Assembly (NCBI RefSeq): GCF_000935215.1
Contig: NZ_JXXD01000141.1
Coordinates: 1-56,551 of the forward strand
Direction: 5' to 3'
From: Stutzerimonas stutzeri
Lineage (GTDB): Bacteria; Pseudomonadota; Gammaproteobacteria; Pseudomonadales; Pseudomonadaceae
DNA: 56,551 nucleotides
Part shown: piece by piece, positions 1 to 11,708 of the stretch
Numbering within the stretch: the first letter of the stretch is position 1
How the letters are laid out: each line of letters starts with the position of its first letter
Translations under genes and position numbers: made by a program
Notes under the pieces: generated by a model
Told to the model about the DNA's origin: nothing
The model's input: only the letters and a program-made list of their open reading frames with translations
The model's database searches: none

Positions 1-109
1 CGAGCCAGTGCACGGAGTAGCCGCGGGCCTGGAACTCACGAGCACAGGCGAGCGCCGGGAAAACGTGGCCACCGGTGCCGCCGGCCATGATCAGTACATT
101 AGCGGCCAT
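1..109 (-). CDS. murG: MurG, N-terminal 36 residues (cut by window edge)
   Basis: Lipid II-forming GlcNAc transferase, a peripheral inner-membrane enzyme that adds GlcNAc to lipid I. Only the first 36 codons are in the window. They read [20 protein letters not shown], which contains the glycine-rich GGTGGH donor/lipid-phosphate loop typical of the family. The ATG at 109 lies 11 bases inside the end of ftsW and has a strong AAGGAGG ribosome site six bases upstream, inside ftsW. This makes it the tenth gene of the dcw cluster. The rest lies beyond position 1. Confidence 0.93.
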   Translation of the reverse strand, partial: MAANVLIMAGGTGGHVFPALACAREFQARGYSVHWL

Positions 110-1322
110 GGGCGACCTCCTTGGCCGGCGGCTCGGCGAAATCGGCCTCGTCGAACTCGGTGTCCTCGCTGCCCAGCACGGTGCGGCTTTCCCATTCGAT
201 GCGCAGCAGCAGCGCCATGCTTGCGCAGGTCACCACCAGCGAGCTGCCGCCATAACTGAGGAACGGCAGCGTCAGGCCCTTGGTTGGCAGCAGACCTACG
301 TTTACTCCCACGTTGATCAGGAACTGTCCCAGCCAGAGGAACGCCATCCCCCAGGCCACATACGCCGCGAAGAACTGCCGGGCCTTCTCTGCCCACAGAC
401 CGATATACAGTGCGCGAACACCGACGAAGGCGAACAGCGCGATGGTCGCCAGTGCGCCGACCATGCCCAGCTCTTCGGCCAATACGGAGAATACGAAGTC
501 GGTATGCGCTTCGGGCAGGTAGAACTGCTTTTGCACGCTATTACCCAGGCCGACGCCGAACCATTCCCCGCGGCCGAAGGCGATGAGCGCCTGGGTCAGC
601 TGGTAGCCGGCGCCGTACTGATCAGCCCAGGGGTCGGTGAAAGTGATCAGGCGCTGCAGACGGTATTCCTGGGTCTGCACCAACACCACCACGGCACCCA
701 CCGCGGCGATCACCAGCAGACAGAAGCGGATCATGCCAACACCACCGAGGAACAACATCGCCACTGCGGCGCCCATCATGACCACGGTCGCACCGAAATC
801 CGGCTCCAGCAGCAACAGGAATGCCATGGGCAGCAGGACCAGGAAGGGTTTGGCAAAGCCCCACATGCTTTCGCGAACTTCCTCTTGCCGGCGCACCAGA
901 TAGCCGGCCAGGTAGATCACCACGAAGACTTTCGCCAGCTCGGACGGCTGCACGTTGAAGGCGCCGAAACCGATCCAGCGCATCGAACCGTTCACTTCCC
1001 GGCCGATTCCCGGCAGCAGGACAAGGATCAGCAGGCCGAACGCCGCCAGCAGCAGCATCCAGTCCAGGCGTTGCCAGACCGACAGCGGTACCAGCAGCAT
1101 CGCAACTCCCGCGCCGAGGCCCAGCGCCACATAAACCAGATGGCGACTCATGTGATACAGCGCATTGCCGGCATTGACCGCCGCGACTTCGGACGACGCC
1201 GAAGTGATCATCACGAGACCCAGGCCAAGCAAAGCCAGACAGCCGGCGAGCATGGGGAAGTCAAGATCCAGACCGCGGCGGCCGAACAAGGGCGAAGGAG
1301 CATGGCGCAGGAAGGCGAGCAT
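99..1322 (-). CDS. ftsW: Septal peptidoglycan polymerase FtsW
   Basis: SEDS-family glycosyltransferase that polymerises lipid II at the septum together with FtsI. The product is 407 aa, rich in hydrophobic segments (about ten predicted by eye), with the family signature around [17 protein letters not shown] near the C-terminus. The charged cytoplasmic tail is acidic ([15 protein letters not shown]). The start MLAFLRHAP at 1322 shares one base with the murD stop (TGATG), so translational coupling is likely. A longer in-frame opening upstream runs through murD and is not used. RodA is the only close alternative, but the dcw position decides for FtsW. Confidence 0.95.
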   Translation of the reverse strand: MLAFLRHAPSPLFGRRGLDLDFPMLAGCLALLGLGLVMITSASSEVAAVNAGNALYHMSRHLVYVALGLGAGVAMLLVPLSVWQRLDWMLLLAAFGLLILVLLPGIGREVNGSMRWIGFGAFNVQPSELAKVFVVIYLAGYLVRRQEEVRESMWGFAKPFLVLLPMAFLLLLEPDFGATVVMMGAAVAMLFLGGVGMIRFCLLVIAAVGAVVVLVQTQEYRLQRLITFTDPWADQYGAGYQLTQALIAFGRGEWFGVGLGNSVQKQFYLPEAHTDFVFSVLAEELGMVGALATIALFAFVGVRALYIGLWAEKARQFFAAYVAWGMAFLWLGQFLINVGVNVGLLPTKGLTLPFLSYGGSSLVVTCASMALLLRIEWESRTVLGSEDTEFDEADFAEPPAKEVAHGR

Positions 1323-2665
1323 CAGTCGAGCGCCTCCACCGCAGCGGCGAACAGGCGACCGCGCTCTTCGAAATTCTTGAACATGTCCAGACTGGCACAG
1401 GCCGGCGACAGCAATACCGCATCGCCCGCTTCGGCACACTCGGCGGCGCGCTGCACGGCTTCGCCCAGTGTTGCGACATGAACCAGGGTGGTGGCATCGG
1501 CCAGCGCGTCCGCAAGACGTTGCGCATCACGACCGAGCAGCACCACGGCACGGCAATAGCGTGCAATCGGCGCGCGCAGCGCGGAGAAGTCTGCGCCCTT
1601 GCCATCGCCACCGGCGATCAGCACCAGCTTGCCGTCGATATCCGCACCCAGGCCTTCGATCGCAGCCAGCGCGGCACCGACATTGGTGGCCTTGGAATCG
1701 TCGTAATAGCTGACGTCGCCACGCTGGCCAACCCACTGGCAGCGATGCGGCAAACCGACGAACTGGCGCAACGTCTCCAGCATCGGCTCGAACGGCAGAC
1801 CCACCGCGTGCCCCAGCGCCAGCGCTGCCAGAGCATTGGACTGATTGTGCGCACCACGCATCTTCAGCTCGCGAACCGGCATCAGCGCATCGAACTGGAA
1901 CGCCAGGTACTTCTCGCCTTTTTCCTCGAACAGCCCAAAGCCCTTGAAGTCCGGCTTGCCGAGGCCGAAGGTCCAGGTCGGCAGGTCATCCGCGACCAGC
2001 GGACGGCTGAGCCGGTCATCGCGATTGACCACCACCTGACGCGCGCCGCGGAAAATTCGGTGTTTGGCCTGATGGTAGGCTGGCAGGCCGCTGTAGCGGT
2101 CCATATGGTCTTCGCTGATGTTCAGGCAGGTCGCCACTTCGGCATTGAGCTGCTCGGTGGTCTCCAGCTGAAAGCTGGACAGCTCCAGCACATAAAGCTC
2201 GACGTCGTCTGCCAGCAGATCAAGCGCCGGCGTGCCCAGGTTGCCACCAACCGCCACGGTGCGCCCTGCCGCCACGGCCATCTCGCCGACCAGCGTGGTC
2301 ACGGTGCTCTTGGCGTTGGAGCCGGTGATCGCAATGATCGGCGCCTTGGCTTCGCGGGCGAACAGCTCGATATCACCGGACAGCTTGACCCCACGCGCCG
2401 CGGCTTCCTGCAGCGCCGGCGTACTGACCGCCAGGCCCGGGCTCACCAGCAGCTCGCTGGCGGTGCAGAGAAACTCGACGTCCAGCTCGCCACAGCGCAC
2501 TTGCACGTCTGGATACTCGGCCTTGAGCGTCGCCAACTCCGGTGGGTTCACACGGGTATCAGCGACGGCAAACGGCAGGCCCCGGCGCGCCAGATGGCGA
2601 ACCAGGGACATGCCGCTCTTGCCGAGGCCGACAACGATGCGGAACTGGTCGGAAGCGATGAGCAC
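1322..2665 (-). CDS. murD: UDP-N-acetylmuramoylalanine--D-glutamate ligase
   Basis: Cytoplasmic ATP-dependent ligase adding D-Glu to UDP-MurNAc-L-Ala. It is 447 aa, the usual length. An N-terminal Rossmann-like UDP-binding part (VVGLGKSGMSLVRHLA) is followed by the ATP-binding loop ITGSNAKSTVTTL and, late in the protein, the DDSKATN motif of Mur ligases. Translation appears to begin at a GTG (2665), six bases after the mraY stop, with TGAGG upstream. The stop overlaps the ftsW start by one base. The cluster places it in the shared peptidoglycan-precursor pathway. Confidence 0.95.
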   Translation of the reverse strand: MLIASDQFRIVVGLGKSGMSLVRHLARRGLPFAVADTRVNPPELATLKAEYPDVQVRCGELDVEFLCTASELLVSPGLAVSTPALQEAAARGVKLSGDIELFAREAKAPIIAITGSNAKSTVTTLVGEMAVAAGRTVAVGGNLGTPALDLLADDVELYVLELSSFQLETTEQLNAEVATCLNISEDHMDRYSGLPAYHQAKHRIFRGARQVVVNRDDRLSRPLVADDLPTWTFGLGKPDFKGFGLFEEKGEKYLAFQFDALMPVRELKMRGAHNQSNALAALALGHAVGLPFEPMLETLRQFVGLPHRCQWVGQRGDVSYYDDSKATNVGAALAAIEGLGADIDGKLVLIAGGDGKGADFSALRAPIARYCRAVVLLGRDAQRLADALADATTLVHVATLGEAVQRAAECAEAGDAVLLSPACASLDMFKNFEERGRLFAAAVEALD

Positions 2666-2671
2666 TCTTGA

Positions 2672-3754
2672 TTACCTCAGTTTCAGGGTGGCAAGGCCGA
2701 CGAGCACCAGGATCACAGTGATGATCCAGAAGCGCACGATCACCCGGGGTTCGGGCCAGCCCTTGAGTTCGAAATGGTGATGGATCGGCGCCATGCGAAA
2801 CACGCGCTTGCCAGTCAGCTTGAAGCTCGCCACCTGGATCATCACCGAGAGGGTTTCCATCACGAACACGCCGCCCATGATGAACAGAACCACTTCCTGG
2901 CGAACGATCACGGCGATGGTGCCCAGCGCCGCGCCGAGCGCCAGCGCACCGACATCGCCCATGAAGACCTGGGCCGGATAGGTGTTGAACCAGAGAAAGC
3001 CAAGTCCGGCCCCGATCAGCGCGCCGCAGAAGACGATCAGCTCGCCTGCACCCGGCACGTAAGGAATGAGCAGGTACTCGGCAAAGTTCACGTTGCCCGA
3101 GAGGTAGCAGAAGATGCCAAGGCCGCCGCCGACCATCACCGTTGGCATGATCGCCAGACCGTCGAGGCCGTCGGTCAGGTTGACCGCGTTGCTCGAGCCG
3201 ACGATGACGAAGTAGCTCAACACGACAAAACCAATCCCGAGTGGAATCTCGATGTTCTTCAGCAGCGGCAGAATCAGCGTGGTTTCGACCGGTGTCTGCG
3301 CAGTCATATAAAGGAAGACCGCGGCGCCGAGGCCAAAGACCGATTGCCAGAAATACTTCCAACGGCTTGGCAAGCCCCGCGAGTTCTTCTCGATCACCTT
3401 GCGGTAGTCATCGACCCAACCGATCGCGCCGAACAGCAAGGTCACCGCCAGCACCACCCAGACGTAGCGATTGGACAGATCGGCCCAGAGCAAGGTGCTG
3501 ATGCTGATGGCGCTGAGGATCAGCGCACCACCCATGGTCGGCGTGCCGGATTTGGACAGGTGCGACTGCGGACCGTCGGTACGCACGGACTGGCCAATCT
3601 GGCGCATCTGCAACGTACGGATCAGCCAAGGGCCCATCCACAGCGACAGCACCAGCGCGGTGAGGACGCCGAGAATTCCACGCAGCGACAGGTACTGAAA
3701 GACCGCGAAGCCTTTGTGGAACTGTTGCAGATACTCGGCGAGCAGCAGCAGCAT
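2672..3754 (-). CDS. mraY: Phospho-N-acetylmuramoyl-pentapeptide transferase MraY
   Basis: Integral membrane enzyme that moves phospho-MurNAc-pentapeptide to undecaprenyl phosphate to make lipid I. It is 360 aa, the standard size, and starts [20 protein letters not shown]. Family signatures are visible: [23 protein letters not shown] with its catalytic aspartates, [10 protein letters not shown], and [11 protein letters not shown] near the C-terminus. The ATG at 3754 shares a base with the murF stop (TGATG). The same frame stays open further upstream, but that part is the murF gene in another frame. Confidence 0.96.
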   Translation of the reverse strand: MLLLLAEYLQQFHKGFAVFQYLSLRGILGVLTALVLSLWMGPWLIRTLQMRQIGQSVRTDGPQSHLSKSGTPTMGGALILSAISISTLLWADLSNRYVWVVLAVTLLFGAIGWVDDYRKVIEKNSRGLPSRWKYFWQSVFGLGAAVFLYMTAQTPVETTLILPLLKNIEIPLGIGFVVLSYFVIVGSSNAVNLTDGLDGLAIMPTVMVGGGLGIFCYLSGNVNFAEYLLIPYVPGAGELIVFCGALIGAGLGFLWFNTYPAQVFMGDVGALALGAALGTIAVIVRQEVVLFIMGGVFVMETLSVMIQVASFKLTGKRVFRMAPIHHHFELKGWPEPRVIVRFWIITVILVLVGLATLKLR

Positions 3755-5130
3755 CAGTGTTTCTCCATGGATGGCCCAGCGAGCGCATCGACGACTTTGT
3801 CCATCGCCGCGCTGCGTGAGCCCTTGATCAGAATGGTGGTACCGCTGCCCTGTTCGGCTCGCAGGCTGTCGATAAGGCTGGCCTGGTCGGCGAAGTGCCG
3901 AGCGCCTGGACCGAATGCCTGAATTGCGTGGGCCATCAGAGGCCCGACGGCATAAAGCGTGTCGATCTTGCCAGCGGCATAGGCGCCGACGTCGCGATGG
4001 CCCTGCGCGGCCCACTCGCCCAGCTCGCCCATATCGCCAAGCACAAGGATGGTGCGACCGGCAAAGCTGGCCAGCACGTCGATGGCGGCACAGATCGATG
4101 CCGGATTGGCGTTGTAGCTGTCGTCGATCAGGCGCACACCGTTGGCCAGCATTTGCGCCACGGCTCGGCCTTCGACCGGTTGCAGGCTTTCCAGCCCCTC
4201 CACCACGGCCTCGGCCTCGATACCCAGCGCATAGGCTGCCGCGGCTGCCGCCAAGGCGTTGGCCACGTTATGCCGGCCCAGCAGATTGAGCTGGGTGCGA
4301 AGATTGCCCAGCGGGCCAGTCAGCACGAAATTCGGGCAGCCACGCTGGTCGTAGGCGATCGACCCGGCGGAGAAATCCACGAGGGGGTCGTCCAGGCCGA
4401 ACGATACGATGCGTTTGCCCGCAGCGCGCTCGGCCCAGATCGAATAGGCCTTGTCGTCACGGTTGAGCACCGCGGTGCCGGATGCGTTCAGGCCATCGAG
4501 AATCTCGCCCTTGGCCTCGACGATCCTGTCCGGGCCACCGAACTCGCCGACGTGGGCGGTGCCCGCATTGGTAATTACGCTGACATCCGGGCGCACCAGA
4601 TCGACGGTGTAGGCAATATCGCCGGGCCGCGAAGCGCCGAGTTCGATGACGGCGCTGCGATGACTGGTGCTCAACTCCAACAGCGTCAGTGGCGCACCCA
4701 AGTCATTGTTGAGGTTGCCGCGAGTGGCCAGTACGGCGTCCTGGCCATGGGCGCTGCGTAGAATGCTGGCGAGCATTTCCTTCACGCTGGTCTTGCCGCT
4801 GGAGCCGGTGATCGCTGCGACCGGACCGTTGAATGCGGCGCGATTGAGCGCACCGAGCTGCCCAAGCGCCAACCGGGTATCGGCAACGACCAGCTGCGGC
4901 AGGCCTGCATCTGCAACTTCACGCTCGACCAGTGCTGCAACGGCGCCTTTGGCGGCGACGTCCGCCAGATAGGCATGACCATCGAAGCGTGGCCCGGTCA
5001 GCGCGATGAACAGCTGGCCAGGTTCGATGGCCCGGCTGTCTGTGCTGACGGCAGTGAAGCTGGCATCCGCTCCGACCAGGCGGCCAGACAGCGGTAGCTG
5101 CAATTCGCTCAGGCGCATCGACTCAAGCAT
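3754..5130 (-). CDS. murF: UDP-MurNAc-tripeptide--D-Ala-D-Ala ligase
   Basis: Cytoplasmic ligase that completes the UDP-MurNAc-pentapeptide by adding D-Ala-D-Ala. It is 458 aa with the Mur-ligase ATP loop ([14 protein letters not shown]) and the conserved NNDLG, ELGAS and DDSYNANP stretches. The start [11 protein letters not shown] at 5130 matches the usual Pseudomonas N-terminus (MLEPLRLS) and overlaps the end of murE by eight bases; a second ATG four codons later is possible. The stop shares a base with the mraY start. Confidence 0.95.
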   Translation of the reverse strand: MLESMRLSELQLPLSGRLVGADASFTAVSTDSRAIEPGQLFIALTGPRFDGHAYLADVAAKGAVAALVEREVADAGLPQLVVADTRLALGQLGALNRAAFNGPVAAITGSSGKTSVKEMLASILRSAHGQDAVLATRGNLNNDLGAPLTLLELSTSHRSAVIELGASRPGDIAYTVDLVRPDVSVITNAGTAHVGEFGGPDRIVEAKGEILDGLNASGTAVLNRDDKAYSIWAERAAGKRIVSFGLDDPLVDFSAGSIAYDQRGCPNFVLTGPLGNLRTQLNLLGRHNVANALAAAAAAYALGIEAEAVVEGLESLQPVEGRAVAQMLANGVRLIDDSYNANPASICAAIDVLASFAGRTILVLGDMGELGEWAAQGHRDVGAYAAGKIDTLYAVGPLMAHAIQAFGPGARHFADQASLIDSLRAEQGSGTTILIKGSRSAAMDKVVDALAGPSMEKH

Positions 5131-6585
5131 TGGCCTTCTCCCAGACGGACAGCGCCCTGCAGGCTTCCTCGAGATCGGAGAACGGCAAGCGTTCGCCGCG
5201 AACTTCCTGATAGTCCTCGTGACCTTTGCCGGCCAGCACGACCACATCTTCCGCTCGCGCGGCCGCGATCAGACTGGCGATTGCCTGCGCGCGGCCATGG
5301 CTGAAAGTGACCGCCGCAGGATTGCTGAACCCCGAACGGATACCCTCGAGAATCTGTTCAGGCGCCTCATTGCGCGGATTGTCATCGGTGACCACGACGC
5401 CGTCGGCCAGCCGCTCCGCGACTTCAGCCATCAGCGGGCGCTTGCCGGTATCACGATCACCGCCGCAACCGAACAGACAAAGCAGCCTGCCGCGCGCGTG
5501 TGGACGCAGCGCGGTGAGGACTTTCTCCAGCGCATCGGGGGTGTGTGCGTAGTCGACCACGATCAGCGGATGGTCGCCGCCACCCAGCCGCTGCATGCGG
5601 CCGGCGGGGCCTTGCAGTTCAGGCAGCACGGCCAGGATTTCGTCCAGCGGATAGTCCATGCCAAGCAGGGCGCCGACGGCGGCCAATACATTGCTGACGT
5701 TGAAACGCCCGAGCAGCGGACTGCGCAACGAGCGCTCGCCCTGCGGCGTGATCAGCCGAGCATGAATGCCGTCGTCGTCGAGACGCGCTTCAGCGCAGAA
5801 CAGGTAGGCCGTGGGGTCTTCCAGGCTGTAAGTGATCAGGCGCGACTCGCGCTCCTCGCCGGCCAGCACGCGGCCAAAGGCATCGTCGAGGTTGATTACC
5901 CGACAGCTCAGCCCGGGCACCTCGAACAGGCGCGCCTTGGCAGCACCGTAAGCATCCATGCTGCCGTGGTAATCGAGGTGGTCACGCGACAGATTGGTGA
6001 ACACGGCGACATCGAAATCCAGGGCCGCGACGCGCCCCTGATCGAGACCATGCGAGGACACTTCCATCGCTACCGCGCGAGCGCCCTCTTGTTTAAGGTT
6101 CGCCAGTGTTGCCTGCACGCCGATGGCGTCCGGCGTGGTATGGCGTCCCAGTTCCAGCTGTCCGTGGAATCCGGTGCCAAGCGTGCCGATGATTCCGCAG
6201 GGTTCGCCGAGCCGATCGAGCGCCTGGGCAATCAGCTGGCTGACACTGGTCTTGCCGTTGGTTCCGGTCACACCGATCACACGCAGGCTGCGGCTGGGCT
6301 CGCCGTAGAAGCGGCCGGCAATCGCCGATAGCTGTTCTGCCAGATGCAGCACCGGAACCATGACTGCGTTGCCGGTCAGTGACTGGTCGAGGCCCTCTGC
6401 TTCATAAGCGACCGCGGCCGCGCCACGGGCGACGGCATCCTGTATGTGATCGCGACCATCGAACTGCAGACCCGGTACAGCGAGGAACAGGTCTCCGCCG
6501 CGAACCTTGCGACTGTCGAGTGTCAGCTCACGGATCAGCACGTCGCTGCCGGCCTGAGGCAGCAGGTGATTCAATGGCATCGGCA

Positions 6586-6586
<1 letters not shown>
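5123..6586 (-). CDS. murE: UDP-MurNAc-L-Ala-D-Glu--meso-DAP ligase
   Basis: Adds the third stem-peptide residue to UDP-MurNAc-dipeptide. It is 487 aa with the ATP loop GVTGTNGKTSVSQLIA and the motif DDNPRNEAPEQI. The DNPR sequence is the marker of enzymes using meso-diaminopimelate rather than lysine, as expected for a Gram-negative wall. The ATG at 6586 shares one base with the ftsI stop (TGATG); a second ATG two codons on could also serve. It belongs to the dcw operon. Confidence 0.96.
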
Positions 6587-8596
<2,010 letters not shown>

Positions 8597-8600
<4 letters not shown>

Positions 8601-9544
8601 CGCAGCTTCTCCGCCACGCGCATTACCGCACTGCGCGAACGCGGGTTGCCCTTGACCTCGGCATCGGAAGCGTACTGCGGCTTGCCGAGCAGCTTAAGGC
8701 GCGGCTCGAATGCCTTCGGAATGATGGGCAGGTCGCGTGGCAGCTTGTCCGCCTCGCCCTTGGCGTGGCGGCGCATGAACTGCTTGACGATGCGGTCTTC
8801 CAGCGAATGAAAGCTGATGACCACCAGCCGGCCGCCCACTTCCAGTGCCTCCAGGGCTGCATCAAGGCCATGCTCCAGGTCGCCAAGCTCATTGTTGATG
8901 TAGATGCGCAGTCCCTGAAACGCACGAGTCGCCGGATTCTTGCCCTTCTCCCAAGCGGGATTGGCCTCAGTCAGGACCTTGGCGAGGTCGGCGGTACGCT
9001 CGAAAGGCGCCGCTTCGCGGCGCTGCACCACCGCACGAGCCATGCGCTTGGCGAAGCGCTCTTCGCCATAATCCTTGAACACCCGGGCGATCTCATCTTC
9101 GTCGGCGTGCGCTATCCAATCGGCCGCACTGACGCCTCGGCTAGGATCCATGCGCATGTCCAGAGGACCGTCGTTAAGAAAACTGAAGCCGCGCTCGGGG
9201 TCGTCCAGCTGCGGTGACGAAACGCCCAGATCCAGCAAAACGCCACTGACGGTTCCGCTCCAGCCGCGCTGCGCCACCTCTTCGCCAAGTTCGGCAAAAC
9301 TTCTCTGCACAACGACAAAGCGGCCGTCCTCGGCCGCCAGTGCTTGCCCCGTAGCGATGGCTAACGGATCCTTGTCGAATCCTAGCAATAGGCCATCAGG
9401 CCCAAGCTGCTGAAGCAGTAGCCGGCTGTGACCACCCCGCCCAAAGGTGCCATCCAGATAGCGTCCGTCCGGGCGCACGCTCAGCGCCGCGACGGCTTCG
9501 TCGAGCAACACGGTGATATGTCGCAAGCTGCTGATCTGGTTCAC
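8597..9544 (-). CDS. rsmH: 16S rRNA m4C1402 methyltransferase RsmH
   Basis: SAM-dependent N4-methyltransferase of 16S rRNA C1402, formerly MraW. It is 315 aa with the class I SAM site ([16 protein letters not shown]), [18 protein letters not shown] and the late [14 protein letters not shown] motif. The start is a GTG at 9544 (reading [18 protein letters not shown]) that overlaps the mraZ stop in a GTGA. RsmI, whose gene lies at 10721-11584, modifies the same nucleotide on the ribose, so both C1402 enzymes are encoded within 3 kb. Confidence 0.95.
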
Positions 9545-9996
9545 AGGATTAGGTCACGTAGTTCTTCCGGCAGACCGCCGGGTTGCTTGATGGCCGCCAG
9601 GTCCGCGTCAGAAACCGCGTTCCAGTCGTCCTCGTTCCATAGTTGAAACTTGTTCAGTTGCCCTACCAACATCGCGCGCTTGTCCAGCCGGGCGTACTCA
9701 CGAAGACGCGGCGGCACCACGACGCGCCCACTGCCATCCATTTCCAGATCGACAGCATTACCAATCAGCAGGCGTTGCAGGCGACGGGCCTCTTCACGCA
9801 AGGAGGGCAATTCGCGGAGCTTGGCTTCGATCAGCTCCCACTCGGGCAAGGGGTAAATGCACAAACAACGGTCCACGGCGTCGATCGTGATGATCAGCTG
9901 GCCATCGCCACGGGAATTCAGCTCGTCGCGATACCGGCTGGGCATGGCTAGCCGGCCTTTGGCGTCGAGACTGATGGCGTTAGCTCCGCGAAACAC
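9541..9996 (-). CDS. mraZ: dcw-operon transcriptional regulator MraZ
   Basis: AbrB-like DNA-binding protein that forms a ring and represses its own dcw operon in E. coli. It is 151 aa with two MraZ repeats: [21 protein letters not shown] and the later [18 protein letters not shown]. Both carry the DxKGR/DxxGR signature. The start is GTG at 9996 with AGGGGAAG upstream, the same N-terminus as in P. aeruginosa. It is the first gene of the cluster, and its operator repeats lie just upstream at 10025-10064. Confidence 0.95.
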   Translation of the reverse strand: MFRGANAISLDAKGRLAMPSRYRDELNSRGDGQLIITIDAVDRCLCIYPLPEWELIEAKLRELPSLREEARRLQRLLIGNAVDLEMDGSGRVVVPPRLREYARLDKRAMLVGQLNKFQLWNEDDWNAVSDADLAAIKQPGGLPEELRDLIL

Positions 9997-10024
9997 GGCT
10001 GCGCTTCCCCTGAATTAGCTATCC

Positions 10025-10064
10025 ATGCCCATATCTACCCACTTTCTGCCACTTCCTACCACTT
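10025..10064 (-). promoter_or_regulatory. MraZ operator: four 10-bp direct repeats
   Basis: Read on the minus strand, four units follow each other at exact 10-base spacing: AAGTGGTAGG, AAGTGGCAGA, AAGTGGGTAG and ATATGGGCAT, starting at 10064, 10054, 10044 and 10034. The shared core is GTGG/TGGG. MraZ rings are known to bind tandem TGGGN boxes spaced one helical turn apart. The array covers the predicted transcription start, so repression by blocking initiation fits. The binding assignment is inference from the pattern. Confidence 0.85.
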
Positions 10065-10070
10065 GTGCGC

Positions 10071-10100
10071 ACTATAGAAACGCAGCCGCCCCACCGTCAA
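10071..10100 (-). promoter_or_regulatory. Sigma-70 promoter of the dcw operon
   Basis: On the minus strand a TTGACG box (10100-10095) and a TATAGT box (10076-10071) are separated by 18 bases. This is one of the best sigma-70 matches in the window. The expected transcription start, near 10065, falls at the edge of the first MraZ repeat, giving a leader of about 70 nt before the mraZ GTG. Confidence 0.8.
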
Positions 10101-10290
10101 GGCGAGCCAGACGGGAAAAAGCCTTACGGAGCGGCAATTTAGCGACGTTGAGAGGTAATTCGAGCGGAGAATGCGCAGAGGACTGGAAGCATCTTCAGAG
10201 ACAACAGCGAGTTGCTCAACAAAGTTAAAGTACTTTGTTAAGAGCAAGAATGTTTCGGAATTAAAAATAGGGTATTGCGAAGGAAGAAGG

Positions 10291-10650
10291 AGGAGAGTCG
10301 ATCTGTAAGCCGGGTTCTGTCGAGGACAGCCATTCCTCTACGACAGCCATCGCTGACTGCCTCTAGCAACCTACCCGGATCCAGCGCGGGCCACGCCGAT
10401 GGATCCCTATTTGGTCTTGCTCCAAGTGGGGTTTACCTAGCCACGGACTGTTGCCAGCCGCGCGGTGCGCTCTTACCGCACCTTTTCACCCTTACCGGCA
10501 CTGAAGTGCTTAGGCGGTTATTTTCTGTGGCACTTTCCGTAGGCTCGCGCCTCCCAGGCGTTACCTGGCACTTCGCCCTATGGAGCCCGGACTTTCCTCC
10601 CTCCCTTTTTGTGGAACAAAAAGAGACAGCGACTGTCCGATCGACTCTCC
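10291..10650 (-). ncRNA. rnpB: RNase P RNA (class A)
   Basis: Catalytic RNA of RNase P, which trims the 5' leader of tRNA precursors. On the minus strand the 5' part starts AGAGTCGATCGGACAGTCGC and the 3' part ends GAACCCGGCTTACAGATCGA. The two ends pair to make helix P1. Internal landmarks include GGAGGAAAGTCCGGGCTCC (P4/P5 region), GTAGGTTGCTAGAGG and AGAGGAATG. Length is about 360 nt, normal for the class. It sits between rsmI and mraZ as in other pseudomonads. The 3' end was placed from the P1 strand and may extend a few bases. Confidence 0.95.
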
Positions 10651-10657
10651 AGGCGCC

Positions 10658-10686
10658 AGAGTATCGCCGCAACGCGCTGCCTGCAA
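10658..10686 (-). promoter_or_regulatory. rnpB promoter
   Basis: On the minus strand, TTGCAG (10686-10681) and TACTCT (10663-10658) are 17 bases apart. Initiation about seven bases later coincides with the first bases of the mature RNase P RNA. The promoter lies just after the rsmI stop codon at 10721. Confidence 0.7.
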
Positions 10687-10720
10687 GCTCACCAGGCGGC
10701 ACGAGGCCCAGACCCAGCTC

Positions 10721-11584
10721 CTATTTGCGTTCCAACGCCGCCTGGTACAACAGATTCTTACGCACACCGGTAATATCGGCTGCGATTGCGGCCGCCCGCT
10801 TGAGCGGCATTTCTGCCAACAGCAGATCGAGCACCCGGAGCGCCTCTGCGCTCACCGCGCTCTCGTCTAGCGGAGCATGCCAACCCTCTACAAGCACCAC
10901 GCACTCGCCGCGCTGCTGATTGCTGTCGGCCTCGACCCACGCGTGCAACTCGCTCAGCGGCAGCCCTTTCAGTGTTTCGAACGTCTTGGTCAGCTCTCGG
11001 CCGAGCACGGCAATTCGATCGCCACCGAACACATCTCGAAAGTCGCCAAGCGATTCCAGTATGCGGTGCGGAGCTTCGTAGAAGATCAGAGTGCGTGGCT
11101 CTTCTTTCAGCGCTTCGAGCCGTGCACATCGTGCAGCAGCCTTGGCTGGCAGAAAGCCTTCGAAGATGAATCGATCCGAGGGCAACCCAGCCGCCGACAG
11201 TGCGGCGATCAGCGCACAAGCACCCGGGACCGGCACCACTGCAACCCCAGCGGCACGCGCCTGGCGCACCAGGTGATATCCCGGATCGGAAATCAATGGC
11301 GTACCCGCATCGGAGATCAGCGCGACATCATCTCCACCTTGCAACCGCCCGATGAATCGCCCCCCCTCTTCACGCTCGTTATGCTCGTGGCAAGCTGCCA
11401 GCGGCGTCTGAATACCGAAGTGCGCGAGCAACCGAGACGAGTGACGGGTATCCTCCGCGGCTATCAGCGACACCTCTCGCAGCACCCGCAGCGCTCGGGC
11501 ACTGATGTCCTCCAGATTGCCGATCGGCGTGGCGACGACATAAAGCGTCCCCATTCCGGAATTCGCACCACCGCTGGCAGTCAC
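10721..11584 (-). CDS. rsmI: 16S rRNA 2'-O-ribose C1402 methyltransferase RsmI
   Basis: SAM-dependent tetrapyrrole-methylase-fold enzyme that methylates the ribose of C1402 in 16S rRNA. It is up to 287 aa. Signatures are GTLYVVATPIGNLEDISARA at the start, AEDTRHS, ISDAGTPLISDPGY and the VPGACALIAALSAAG stretch. A GTG at 11584 has a strong AGAGGTAAG site and was chosen; an ATG ten codons later (11554) gives the more usual N-terminus and is a real alternative. The gene is divergent from lpoA, a conserved arrangement. Confidence 0.93.
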   Translation of the reverse strand: MTASGGANSGMGTLYVVATPIGNLEDISARALRVLREVSLIAAEDTRHSSRLLAHFGIQTPLAACHEHNEREEGGRFIGRLQGGDDVALISDAGTPLISDPGYHLVRQARAAGVAVVPVPGACALIAALSAAGLPSDRFIFEGFLPAKAAARCARLEALKEEPRTLIFYEAPHRILESLGDFRDVFGGDRIAVLGRELTKTFETLKGLPLSELHAWVEADSNQQRGECVVLVEGWHAPLDESAVSAEALRVLDLLLAEMPLKRAAAIAADITGVRKNLLYQAALERK

Positions 11585-11708
11585 AAGGGCTTACCTCTGT
11601 CACGGAAATGCGCATTGTAGCCCGATTCACCGCCGCAACATCGCCGCCACTTCAGCGCTTGGGTACAATCCGCCAACACTCGCCAGTGCTTTCAGGAACG
11701 ATCAAACA

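Noticed and set aside
75-1481. Long plus-strand open frames (such as 75-1481, 1478-2671, 2774-3922, 6379-8472) opposite the dcw genes
   Set aside because: They lie fully antisense to strongly supported genes. Their products are rich in Arg, Gln and His with no domains, typical of mirror frames in GC-rich DNA.
10056-10247. 63-codon minus-strand frame upstream of mraZ
   Set aside because: It covers the dcw promoter and the MraZ repeats, has no ribosome site and resembles nothing known.
10275-10919. Plus-strand frame across 10275-10919
   Set aside because: It runs over the RNase P RNA gene and the end of rsmI; the RNA signature is decisive.
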